NCBI GenBank assembly: GCA_947177645.1 | Contig: CAMWVJ010000088.1 | Location: forward strand, 1-5,887 | Length of the DNA stretch: 5,887 nt | Source of the DNA: an uncultured Desulfovibrio sp. | GTDB lineage: Bacteria > Desulfobacterota > Desulfovibrionia > Desulfovibrionales > Desulfovibrionaceae | Direction: 5' to 3' | In this document: piece by piece, positions 1-5,678 of the stretch | Position numbering within the stretch: the first letter of the stretch is position 1 | Layout of the letters: each line of letters starts with the position of its first letter | Program-made: the position numbers and the translations under genes | Notes under the pieces: generated by a model | Database searches by the model: none | What the model was told of the DNA's origin: nothing | What the model saw: the letters and a program-made list of their open reading frames with translations, nothing else

Positions 1-261
1 GCCCCAGAGGCCGTCCTGCCCGTCCTCGGGATATTCGCCGATGATCCAGCCCGCGAAGCTGCTGGCGATGAGGCCCACCACCGAGCCCCAGGCCACCTGC
101 GGCGCGCCCGCGTTGTACGCGCCCCAGAAGATGCCCGCGAGAAAGAGCAGGCCCGTCCAGGCGCTCTGCTGGAACATCACCTGCCCGGAGCCGCGCAGAA
201 GGTCGCGCACAGCGCCCTGAAACGAAAACACATAGGTGCGGGGCTGGTCAGTCGTCGCCAT
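1..261 (-). CDS. ureT: Urea transporter, UT family (N-terminal part, runs off the left edge)
   Basis: The visible 87 residues are the start of a membrane protein of the urea transporter (UT) family, the passive urea channels that include Yersinia Yut and the Desulfovibrio channel dvUT. The family hallmark is seen near residues 21-45: LLRGSGQVMFQQ followed by TGLLFLAGIF. Two hydrophobic segments follow at about 35-51 and 57-75, and the fragment ends in GQDGLWG, where the family usually continues with a Phe-Asn-Gly motif. The start is ATG at 261, preceded by a good AGGAG ribosome site with an 8-nt spacer. It lies 25 bp after ureD, so it is almost certainly the distal gene of the urease operon, as in Yersinia (yut) and Brucella ure-2 (ureT). 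It should sit in the inner membrane and supply urea to the cytoplasmic urease. It does not resemble the UreI/AmiS family, the other common urea channel. The C-terminal majority (about three quarters of a typical bacterial UT) is outside the window. Confidence 0.88.
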   Translation of the reverse strand, partial: MATTDQPRTYVFSFQGAVRDLLRGSGQVMFQQSAWTGLLFLAGIFWGAYNAGAPQVAWGSVVGLIASSFAGWIIGEYPEDGQDGLWG

Positions 262-269
262 ATCCTTTT

Positions 270-274
270 CTCCT
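270..274 (-). promoter_or_regulatory. Ribosome binding site of the urea transporter gene
   Basis: AGGAG on the minus strand lies 8 nt before the transporter ATG, inside the purine-rich 25-bp gap after the ureD stop. It is the strongest Shine-Dalgarno sequence in the window, so the transporter can be translated independently of ureD. This supports ATG 261 as the start. Confidence 0.75.
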
Positions 275-286
275 CTCTCTATCTTC

Positions 287-1234
287 TCAGCGCCAGGGAA
301 ATTCTTTGGGCAACGGATGCCCCTTCACCGCCTGGCGGACGGTGGAACAAAACTCTCTCACCACAGCCTTCACCGGCCCCGGCTCCATGCCGAGGCCCTT
401 GAACAGCAGCCCGGCCCCGTTGGGAAGATGCGTCACGCCCGAGGCGAGGCGCCTTTCCGCGTCGATGAAGGGTTCGGTGGCCGCATAGACCTTTTCCGCT
501 TGCGCCTCGGGGGCGAGCACGATGACATTGGCGAACACGTCATAGCCGTGCATCACGCCCACGTCGCGCAAAAGCCCGGCGCGCGGGTCGATGACGAATT
601 TCTCCCTGAAGAGCGGCGTGCCGTCCGGCCTTTTCGCGTGCGCGCACACCGAGAGCACGTCATACTGGAAGATCTCGCCTTCCTTGTAGTATTTCCGCCC
701 CGGCATATAGATCTCGGAATAGAACATGGCCGCGGTCGGGTCCACGATGATGTCCGTATCCGAGATATAGCGCGTGTGGCAGCAGGGGATGATGGGTTCG
801 GGCAAATATTCGAGATACGCATCCGCCTCCAGGGTGATGGTCTGGCGCATGGCGGAATAGTTGCTCGTCATCTCGGCGAGCTTGGTGGCAGCGCCCGTGC
901 TGATAAAGGCCATGGCGCCCTGCTTCAGCACAAAGTTCTGCACATAGCGGTCGCCGTCCACATTGGGGCCGCCCGAGGAGAGGATATAGACGCAGGGCAT
1001 CTCCGGCAGCTCTTCATCAAAGTAAAGCTCCCGCTGCACGATGAGCGGCGCCCGGCGGTCGAGCTCGCGCAGGATGGACTTGCCCTCCCGGTTTTTCTCA
1101 AACCCCAGGTTGAGATAGCCGTGCTTGCCCGGGCAGCCCACATACATGGCCTGGGGCTGCTCGGTGAAGCCCGAAAGCTCCGGCATGGCGTCGAAGTCGA
1201 CCTTGGGGGCGTCGGAATAGTGAAGCTGCGCCAT
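287..1234 (-). CDS. ureD: Urease accessory protein UreD (UreH)
   Basis: UreD is the scaffold that binds urease apoprotein directly and, with UreF and UreG, forms the activation complex through which nickel and CO2 reach the active site. The 315-residue product matches the UreD family in length. It resembles the Yersinia form along its length, by memory comparison: an N-terminal GKHGYLNLGF segment (about 36-45), then STGAATKLAEM (112-122), the conserved segment found in UreD proteins as TTQSATK or similar, LEYLPEPIIP (141-150), SEIYMPGRKY (173-182), LPNGAGLLFKGLG (270-282) and a C-terminal FPWR. No signal peptide or membrane segment is seen, so it is cytoplasmic. The ATG at 1234 lies 5 bp after the ureG stop, suggesting translational coupling; a G-rich run in the end of ureG may serve as its ribosome site. 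A Cys-Cys-His at 151-153 stands where family members I recall have no Cys pair. Confidence 0.95.
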   Translation of the reverse strand: MAQLHYSDAPKVDFDAMPELSGFTEQPQAMYVGCPGKHGYLNLGFEKNREGKSILRELDRRAPLIVQRELYFDEELPEMPCVYILSSGGPNVDGDRYVQNFVLKQGAMAFISTGAATKLAEMTSNYSAMRQTITLEADAYLEYLPEPIIPCCHTRYISDTDIIVDPTAAMFYSEIYMPGRKYYKEGEIFQYDVLSVCAHAKRPDGTPLFREKFVIDPRAGLLRDVGVMHGYDVFANVIVLAPEAQAEKVYAATEPFIDAERRLASGVTHLPNGAGLLFKGLGMEPGPVKAVVREFCSTVRQAVKGHPLPKEFPWR

Positions 1235-1239
1235 GGGGC

Positions 1240-1866
1240 TCAGTTCCCCCCAACCTTGTCGAAGAGCGCCATCTTGAAGATCAGCGAGACCAGCTCGTCG
1301 ATGCCCTCCCCGGTGAGCGAATTGGTGAACACAAAGGGCTTGCCCGGCCGCATGAGCTTGCTGTCGTGGTCCATCACCTCGAGCGAGGCGCCGACGTAGG
1401 GCGCCAAGTCCGTCTTGTTGATGACGAGGATGTCGCTCTGCGAGATGCCCGGGCCGTCCTTGCGCGGGATCTTGTCGCCCGCAGCCACATCGATGACGTA
1501 GATGAAAAAGTCCACCAGGGCCGGGCTGAAGGTGAGGGTGAGATTGTCCCCGCCGGACTCGATGAGCACCACGTCCGCATCCGGGAACTTGGCCTCCATC
1601 TCCTCCACGGCGGCGATGTTCATGGAGGGGTCCTCGCGCACGGCCGTGTGCGGGCAGGCGCCGGTCTCCACGCCGATGATGCGGTCTTCCATGAGGATGC
1701 CCTTGAGCGTCTTGCGCACGTGCTTGGCGTCCTCAGTGGTGACAATGTCGTTGGTGATGATGAGCACGTTCATGCCGCGCTCCATGAGGCGGGGGGTGAT
1801 GGCCTCGATGAGCGCGGTCTTGCCGCTGCCCACCGGGCCGCCGACGCCGATCCTGCACGTTGACAT
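1240..1866 (-). CDS. ureG: Urease accessory GTPase UreG
   Basis: UreG is the SIMIBI-class GTPase that carries nickel and powers its insertion into urease with UreF and UreD. The motifs are complete: P-loop GPVGSGKT at residues 10-17, the metal-binding Cys-Pro-His at 71-73 followed by [18 protein letters not shown] (103-110) around the switch region, and the guanine-specificity NKTD at 150-153. The length from ATG 1866 is 208 residues, normal for the family (about 200-215). A TTG four codons upstream (1878) would also keep the frame open, but GAGGA lies just before ATG 1866 and overlaps the TTG-started codons, so the ATG is preferred. The N-terminus lacks the His-rich extension some UreG proteins have, which fits with UreE carrying a long His tail here. 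The gene starts 30 bp after ureF and ends 5 bp before ureD. Confidence 0.97.
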   Translation of the reverse strand: MSTCRIGVGGPVGSGKTALIEAITPRLMERGMNVLIITNDIVTTEDAKHVRKTLKGILMEDRIIGVETGACPHTAVREDPSMNIAAVEEMEAKFPDADVVLIESGGDNLTLTFSPALVDFFIYVIDVAAGDKIPRKDGPGISQSDILVINKTDLAPYVGASLEVMDHDSKLMRPGKPFVFTNSLTGEGIDELVSLIFKMALFDKVGGN

Positions 1867-1869
1867 ATG

Positions 1870-1874
1870 TCCTC
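1870..1874 (-). promoter_or_regulatory. Ribosome binding site that decides the ureG start
   Basis: GAGGA on the minus strand lies 3 nt before ATG 1866. The spacing is short but the match is good. It falls inside the reading frame that would begin at TTG 1878, which argues against that longer start. Confidence 0.6.
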
Positions 1875-1896
1875 GCAAGCGTTTGTGCCGTCAGGC

Positions 1897-2646
1897 TCAG
1901 TTCATGAACATGCGCATGCTGCCCTTTTCGTGCAGCGAAGCAAGGATATCCATCTCGGGAACAAAGGCGTTCATGTTCTCAAAGCCCATGTTGCGGGCTT
2001 TTTCATACATGGCTTCCACCTCGCCGCCCAGCTCGGCGAGTATCTGCTGCGTGTCGTAGTGCGAAACGCGCACGAGGCGCAGCGCCGCGGAGAGCACCAT
2101 GTTGATGACGCCATACTGGTGCGACACATAGAGCGCCTTTTCGTCAAGCCCGTCCAGAGCGAAGGCGATGCCCTGCGCCACAGGGAAGGTGCCGGGTGTC
2201 ACGCCGGCCTCGATGTCGGCGAGCCAGCGGCCGAAGAGGCTCTCCTCGCCGTGGCGGCGCAGGCCGAGCTCCGCGAACTTCTTGCCCATGCGGCAGAGCA
2301 TGAGCCGGGCCTCGTCATTCATCTTGAAGAGCAAAAGGTCGCGGTCGGCCGCGCAAACGGCGTCATAGTCCCCCTTGCGGGCGGCGCGGAAGGCGAGCAA
2401 GGCGGCCACGCCGTCGCTGAACGCGGCCTGCGTGGCCACCGAGCGCGCATATTCCCGCAAGGTGGCGGCATCGGGCACGATGCCGAGATGCGCCGCGGTC
2501 TCGAGGCCGTTGGAAAAGGAAAAAGTCCCCACCGGGAAGGCGGAGTCCGTCATCTGGATGAGCCGGAACAGGCCGGCCATGGAAGGCGCGCCGGCTGGGG
2601 AAGGCGCGCCGGCTTCGGCGGGCGCGGCTGGGGCCTCAGTGCTCAT
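1897..2646 (-). CDS. ureF: Urease accessory protein UreF
   Basis: UreF is the helical partner that bridges UreD and UreG in the urease activation complex and is thought to gate the GTPase. From the ATG at 2646 the product has 249 residues. The conserved region begins near residue 25 (LFRLIQMTDSAFPVGTFSFSNGLE) and continues with MGKKFAELG, GTFPVAQGIAFAL, SHQYGVINMVLSAALRL and YDTQQIL, in the order seen in Yersinia UreF. The first 22 residues are an Ala/Pro/Gly-rich extension built partly from a 16-bp duplication. A second ATG at 2580 would give 227 residues, close to the family's usual length. No good ribosome site precedes either. The 2646 start overlaps the ureE stop by 11 bp, which suits translational coupling, so it is preferred with moderate certainty. 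An in-frame ATG as far up as 2754 exists but would translate the ureE His repeat out of frame into a Met/Thr-rich string and is not credible. Confidence 0.93.
   Translation of the reverse strand: MSTEAPAAPAEAGAPSPAGAPSMAGLFRLIQMTDSAFPVGTFSFSNGLETAAHLGIVPDAATLREYARSVATQAAFSDGVAALLAFRAARKGDYDAVCAADRDLLLFKMNDEARLMLCRMGKKFAELGLRRHGEESLFGRWLADIEAGVTPGTFPVAQGIAFALDGLDEKALYVSHQYGVINMVLSAALRLVRVSHYDTQQILAELGGEVEAMYEKARNMGFENMNAFVPEMDILASLHEKGSMRMFMN
2581..2614. repeat. Tandem 16-bp direct repeat in the ureF N-terminus
   Basis: GGAAGGCGCGCCGGCT on the plus strand occurs perfectly at 2581-2596 and again at 2599-2614, an 18-bp period. On the coding strand it yields the repeated peptide AGAPS separated by a Pro, in the non-conserved leader of UreF. 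The period is a multiple of three, so a copy can be gained or lost without breaking the frame. Each copy contains the palindrome GGCGCGCC. Confidence 0.85.
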
Positions 2647-3292
2647 GGTGGTGCCCGTGGTGGTGGTCATGGCCGTGGTCATGCCCGTGCTCATGGTGAT
2701 GGTCATGCGGGTGGGCATGGTCATGCCCGTGCGCGTGGCCATGCGCATGTTCATGGCTCCCGTGCGAGGCCCCGCCGAAGAGCCGGCGGATCTCGTGCGG
2801 CGCCATGTAGGGGATGACCTCCCGGCCGGGCTGAAATTCGTAGCTCACGCCCTCGAGGTGATGGGTATCCATGACCGAGAGCATGACCTTCTTGTCCACG
2901 GTCAGCGGCACATAGATCTTCGTGCCCTTGACGACGGCCGGCCAGTGCTGGTTGCCGATGGCGTGCCCGAGCTCGAGGCTGCGGCGGATGATGGTCTCGG
3001 GGCTTTCGCCAACGAGCGAAGAAAGGTCGAGCACGAGCACCGGGTTGAGGTCGAGCTTCAGCGCCGCCACATGGCCCTTGTCGGCGTCATAAAATACGAT
3101 GTCGCCGTCCACCACCTGCGACTGGCGCGCAAGCGCGATGGGATATTCCGTGCCGCGCTCGCTTGTGGCGAGAAAGCGCGATTTCTGGGCCGTCCACTGG
3201 TCCAGCGGGATATATTCGATGTCGAGCGCGTCAAGGCGCTCTTTCCACTCGGGGTCGTGCAGGTTGCCGAGGATGCGGGTGCAGATTTCCAT
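2636..3292 (-). CDS. ureE: Urease nickel metallochaperone UreE, with long His-rich tail
   Basis: UreE binds nickel and hands it to UreG for insertion into urease. The 218-residue product has an N-terminal peptide-binding-like domain (about 1-75) and a C-terminal metal-binding domain (about 80-165). The conserved LGHAIGNQHWP segment includes His116, aligned with the interface nickel ligand (His96 in Klebsiella). Residues 177-218 form a His-rich tail with 24 histidines in 42 residues, alternating with Gly, Ala, Asp and Glu. Such tails act as nickel buffers in other UreE proteins; this one is long, which may indicate nickel storage. The ATG at 3292 is the first possible start, because a stop codon lies two codons upstream in frame. 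Its ribosome site is weak (GCGGTAAC). The stop codon overlaps the ureF start. The gene is separated from ureC by a 93-bp hairpin-rich gap, so its expression could be set apart from that of the structural genes. Confidence 0.95.
   Translation of the reverse strand: MEICTRILGNLHDPEWKERLDALDIEYIPLDQWTAQKSRFLATSERGTEYPIALARQSQVVDGDIVFYDADKGHVAALKLDLNPVLVLDLSSLVGESPETIIRRSLELGHAIGNQHWPAVVKGTKIYVPLTVDKKVMLSVMDTHHLEGVSYEFQPGREVIPYMAPHEIRRLFGGASHGSHEHAHGHAHGHDHAHPHDHHHEHGHDHGHDHHHGHHHEH
2639..2764. repeat. Low-complexity tract encoding the UreE His tail
   Basis: On the coding strand this is an imperfect array of CAT/CAC codons alternating with GGC, GCG, GAC or GAG, giving a degenerate 6-bp periodicity over about 126 bp. 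It encodes residues 177-218 of UreE. Both His codons are used in mixed order, so it is not a perfect microsatellite, but short units such as CATGGC and CATGAC recur and could recombine or slip. The +1 frame through it is also open and leads into ureF. Confidence 0.85.
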
Positions 3293-3315
3293 GAGTTACC
3301 GCGTTTAAGAGGTTA

Positions 3316-3336
3316 GGGGGACGCCGGGGCGCCCCC
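3316..3336 (-). promoter_or_regulatory. Second GC-rich inverted repeat before ureE
   Basis: On the plus strand GGGGG (3316-3320), a bulged A, then CGCC pairs with GGCG and CCCCC (3328-3336). In the transcript this would form a G/C stem with a one-base bulge and a very tight loop; opening the innermost pairs gives a workable loop. It lies between the first hairpin and the ureE start. It has no U-tract, so it is not a classical terminator. Its role is unknown. Confidence 0.45.
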
Positions 3337-3349
3337 CGAGAACAGGCCG

Positions 3350-3373
3350 GGAGGCGCCCCAGAGGGCGCCTCC
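3350..3373 (-). promoter_or_regulatory. Perfect 10-bp hairpin just after ureC
   Basis: GGAGGCGCCC (3350-3359) is the perfect reverse complement of GGGCGCCTCC (3364-3373), with a 4-base loop (CAGA on the plus strand, TCTG in the transcript). It begins 12 bp after the ureC stop. The downstream transcript reads CGGCCUGUUCUC, which lacks a run of U, so an efficient intrinsic terminator is unlikely. A 3'-end stabilising hairpin, a partial attenuator or an RNA processing site between ureABC and ureEFGD are possible; this is inferred from structure and position only. Confidence 0.6.
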
Positions 3374-3385
3374 GCCCAAAATGGC

Positions 3386-5104
3386 CTAACTGAACCAGTA
3401 GAGCTGCGCGAGCGACAGTTCCTTGGCCGGCGGAACCGTGGCCAGGGTGCCGTTCACATAGACCTTGAAGGTCTCGGGATCGATCTCGATCTGCGGCATG
3501 GCGCCATTGCGCACCATGTCGGCCTTGCCGATCTGGCGGCAGCGGCGCACCGGGTAGAGGATATTGTCGGTGCGGAGCCTGTCGGCGAGGCCGGACTCCA
3601 TGGCCGCCTGCGAGGTGAAGCGCACGCAGGTGCGGGGCATGGCCTTGCCGAAGCTGCCATACATGGGCCGCATGATCTTGGGCTGCGGCGTGGGCAGGGA
3701 GGCGTTGCAATCGCCCATGTTGGCCCAGTTGATGAGGCCGCCCTTGATGACGAGCTTGGGCTTGGTGGCGAAGAAGGCCGGCTCCCAGAGCACGAGGTCG
3801 GCCATCTTGCCCACTTCGATGGAGCCCAAGAGGTCGCTGAAGCCGTAGGTGATGGCCGGGTTGATGGTCACCTTGGCGAGATAGCGCAGCACGCGGAAGT
3901 TGTCGTTGCTGTCGCTGTCTTCGGGGAGCTTGCCGCGCACCTGCTTCATGTAGGAGGCCATCTGGAAGGCGCGCATGAAGGACTCGCCCACGCGGCCCAT
4001 GGCCTGCGAGTCAGACGACACCATGGAGATGATGCCGAGGTCGTGGAACACGTTTTCGGCGGCCTGCGTCTCCGGGCGCACGCGGCTTTCGGCGAAGGCC
4101 ACGTCCGAGGGGATGCCCGGGTTCAGGTTGTGGCAGACCATGATCATGTCAAAGAGTTCCGCCTCCGAGTTGATGCCGAAGGGCAGGGTCGGGTTGGTGG
4201 AGGACGGAAGCACGTTGGCCATGGAGGCCACTTTCAGAAGGTCGGGGGCATGGCCGCCGCCCGCGCCTTCGGTGTGGTAGGTGTGGATGGCGCGGCCGTC
4301 GATGGCGGCGATTGAGTCTTCCACATAGCCGTTTTCATTGAGCGTGTCGGTGTGGATGGCGACCTGCACGTCCATGCGCTCGGCCACGGAGAGCGCCTTG
4401 CGGATGGCGGCGCAAGTGGAGCCCCAGTCCTCGTGGACCTTGAAGCCGCAGCAGCCGGCCACGATCTGCTCTTCCAGGGTGTCCTTCACGCTGGAATTGC
4501 CCTTGCCGAGGAAGCCCATGTTGATGGGCAGGCCCTCGGAGGCCTCGAGCATCTTCTCCACGTTCCACACGCCGGAGGTGATGGTGGTGCCGTTGGAGCC
4601 GTCCGTGGGGCCGATGCCGCCGCCAATGAGGGTGGTGATGCCGTTGGAGAGGCAGTTGTAGGCCTGCTGCGGGGCCACCATGTGCACGTGGCCGTCGATG
4701 GCCGCGGCCGTGAGGATGCAGTGCTCGCCCGAGATGGCGTCCGTGGAGGGGCCGGTGCAGAGGCTCGGAGTCACGCCGTCCATGACGTTGGGGTTGCCGG
4801 CCTTGCCGATACCCGCGATCTTGCCGTCCTTCACGCCCACGTCGGCCTTGATGACGCCGAGCACCGGGTCGATGACGGTGACGTTGGTGATCACGAGGTC
4901 GAGGGAGCCGCCCTTGGTGGTGATTTCATTGGCCGTGCCCATGCCGTCGCGCAGGGTCTTGCCGCCGCCGTAGACCGTCTCGTCGCCGTAGACGCGCAGA
5001 TCCTTCTCGATCTCCACATAAAGGTCGGTGTTGCCGAGGCGGATCTTGTCGCCCGTGGTGGGGCCGAAAAGGTCGTTATTCTGTTTTCTGGAAATGACTG
5101 CCAT
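3386..5104 (-). CDS. ureC: Urease alpha subunit UreC, catalytic
   Basis: UreC hydrolyses urea to ammonia and carbamate at a dinuclear nickel site in the cytoplasm (EC 3.5.1.5). The 572 residues match full-length UreC (about 567-573). All key residues are visible: nickel ligands His139 and His141 (GHVH), carbamylated Lys222 in GFKVHEDWG with His224, His251 in AIHTDTLNENG, His277 in IHTYHTEGAGGGHAPD, the flap Cys324-His325, and Asp365 in SSDSQAMGR. The N-terminal FGPTTGDKIRLG (13-24) is the family signature. The flap reads VCHNLNP, as in the Yersinia / Brucella ure-2 branch by memory, where Klebsiella and Helicobacter have VCHHLD. Two adjacent cysteines (218-219) lie just before the carbamylated lysine, an unusual choice. 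The ATG at 5104 lies 3 bp after the ureB stop, with a G-rich AAG ribosome site in the end of ureB, so the two are probably translationally coupled. UreC assembles with UreA and UreB as a trimer or higher multimer. Confidence 0.98.
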   Translation of the reverse strand: MAVISRKQNNDLFGPTTGDKIRLGNTDLYVEIEKDLRVYGDETVYGGGKTLRDGMGTANEITTKGGSLDLVITNVTVIDPVLGVIKADVGVKDGKIAGIGKAGNPNVMDGVTPSLCTGPSTDAISGEHCILTAAAIDGHVHMVAPQQAYNCLSNGITTLIGGGIGPTDGSNGTTITSGVWNVEKMLEASEGLPINMGFLGKGNSSVKDTLEEQIVAGCCGFKVHEDWGSTCAAIRKALSVAERMDVQVAIHTDTLNENGYVEDSIAAIDGRAIHTYHTEGAGGGHAPDLLKVASMANVLPSSTNPTLPFGINSEAELFDMIMVCHNLNPGIPSDVAFAESRVRPETQAAENVFHDLGIISMVSSDSQAMGRVGESFMRAFQMASYMKQVRGKLPEDSDSNDNFRVLRYLAKVTINPAITYGFSDLLGSIEVGKMADLVLWEPAFFATKPKLVIKGGLINWANMGDCNASLPTPQPKIMRPMYGSFGKAMPRTCVRFTSQAAMESGLADRLRTDNILYPVRRCRQIGKADMVRNGAMPQIEIDPETFKVYVNGTLATVPPAKELSLAQLYWFS

Positions 5105-5107
5105 TGC

Positions 5108-5665
5108 TTACTTCCCCCCCTTGGCCTTGGCTGAAAGCTCGGCCTCGTTCACTTCGGATTCGGCCTCGGACTCAGAGACCGACTTGAAGCCCATGAGCGC
5201 CATCTTCTTGAGCGCGCGGATGCGCACCGGGTAGTAGGTGGGCGTGTCCTCAAGGCCGGTGTAGCCGTCGGTGAGGTCGTTGAAGCCGATGACGCGGCGC
5301 TTGCCGCCGAAGGCCACGAGCTCCACTTCCTTCTCCTCGCCGGGCTCGAAGCGGATGGCCGTGGTGGCCGGGATGTTGAGATGCTTGCCGAAGGCCGCGG
5401 CGCGGTCGAACTGCAGGTAGCGGTTCACTTCAAAGAAGTGGAAATGGCTGCCCACCTGCACGGGGCGGTCGCCCGTGTTGTGCACCACCACCTTGGCGGT
5501 GCGGCGGTGGGCATTGTAGGTGATGTCGCCGTCGGCAAGGATGACGCCGCCCACCGGGCAGGGGGTCTTGGGCGTGAAGCCCGGCGTCTTGGGATAGTCG
5601 ATGGGGGGCGTGCCTTCAAAGACGCCCTGCGGGGTCGAATACGTCTGGGTTTTGGAATCTGCCAC
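5108..5665 (-). CDS. ureB: Urease beta subunit UreB, extended form
   Basis: UreB is the small beta subunit that packs against UreC in the urease heteromer. The conserved core runs from about residue 37 ([15 protein letters not shown]) through [19 protein letters not shown] (63-81), [25 protein letters not shown] (86-110) and VELVAFGG (114-121). At 185 residues it is much longer than the roughly 100-residue UreB of Klebsiella. It has an N-terminal extension of about 36 residues rich in Pro/Thr, and a C-terminal extension ending in an acidic, low-complexity tail (about 162-185). Yersinia UreB is similarly extended at the N-terminus and ends near the GFKS motif, so the acidic tail goes beyond that. 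The start is GTG at 5665, with AGAGGG 7 nt upstream overlapping the ureA stop. There is no other start before the core, so the GTG is favoured. The protein is not fused to UreA, unlike Helicobacter. Confidence 0.95.
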   Translation of the reverse strand: MADSKTQTYSTPQGVFEGTPPIDYPKTPGFTPKTPCPVGGVILADGDITYNAHRRTAKVVVHNTGDRPVQVGSHFHFFEVNRYLQFDRAAAFGKHLNIPATTAIRFEPGEEKEVELVAFGGKRRVIGFNDLTDGYTGLEDTPTYYPVRIRALKKMALMGFKSVSESEAESEVNEAELSAKAKGGK

Positions 5666-5672
5666 GTCAACA

Positions 5673-5678
5673 CCCTCT
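5673..5678 (-). promoter_or_regulatory. Ribosome binding site supporting the GTG start of ureB
   Basis: AGAGGG on the coding strand lies 7 nt before GTG 5665 and overlaps the ureA TAG stop. No ATG in the ureB frame occurs before the conserved core, so this site together with the spacing decides the start. Confidence 0.6.

Larger units (their letters stand above)
3293..3385 (-). other. ureC-ureE intergenic region
   Basis: This is the only non-coding stretch above about 30 bp in the window. It separates the urease structural genes from the accessory genes. It contains two GC-rich inverted repeats (annotated separately) and a short A/T-richer segment next to the ureE start (around 3293-3312). 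No convincing -35/-10 promoter pair is seen by eye. Transcription probably reads through from ureC into ureE. Confidence 0.7.

Noticed and set aside
1..261. UreI/AmiS-type proton-gated urea channel
   Set aside because: The N-terminal motifs match the UT family and not UreI, which begins with a different short hydrophobic sequence.
236..1399. Long plus-strand open frame of 387 codons opposite ureD
   Set aside because: It lies antisense to ureD and the end of ureG, both with clear family motifs. Its His/Arg/Gly-rich composition is typical of the reverse complement of GC-rich genes, and it crosses gene boundaries.
1867..1878. Longer ureG start at TTG 1878
   Set aside because: The ribosome site GAGGA lies inside this extension and directs initiation at ATG 1866; the added residues are not part of the family.
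2647..2754. Longer ureF start at 2754
   Set aside because: It would translate the ureE His repeat in another frame as a Met/Thr string with no ribosome site. The open frame is a by-product of the codon pattern.
2639..2764. CRISPR-like or regulatory repeat array
   Set aside because: The repeats are 6-bp codon pairs encoding His-X dipeptides inside ureE, with no unique spacers.
1867..2817. Plus-strand open frame of 316 codons opposite ureF, and a similar one at 2375-3316
   Set aside because: Antisense shadows of ureF and ureE; the repetitive ends are the reverse of the His-codon tract, and no recognisable domain is seen.
3350..3373. Intrinsic terminator after ureC
   Set aside because: The hairpin is strong but is followed by CGGCCUGUUCUC rather than a U-tract, and the accessory genes downstream must be transcribed. 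Kept as a structural element only.
3231..3710. Minus-strand open frame spanning the end of ureC and start of ureE
   Set aside because: It reads ureC out of frame, is rich in Ala/Arg/Pro/His and has no family resemblance.
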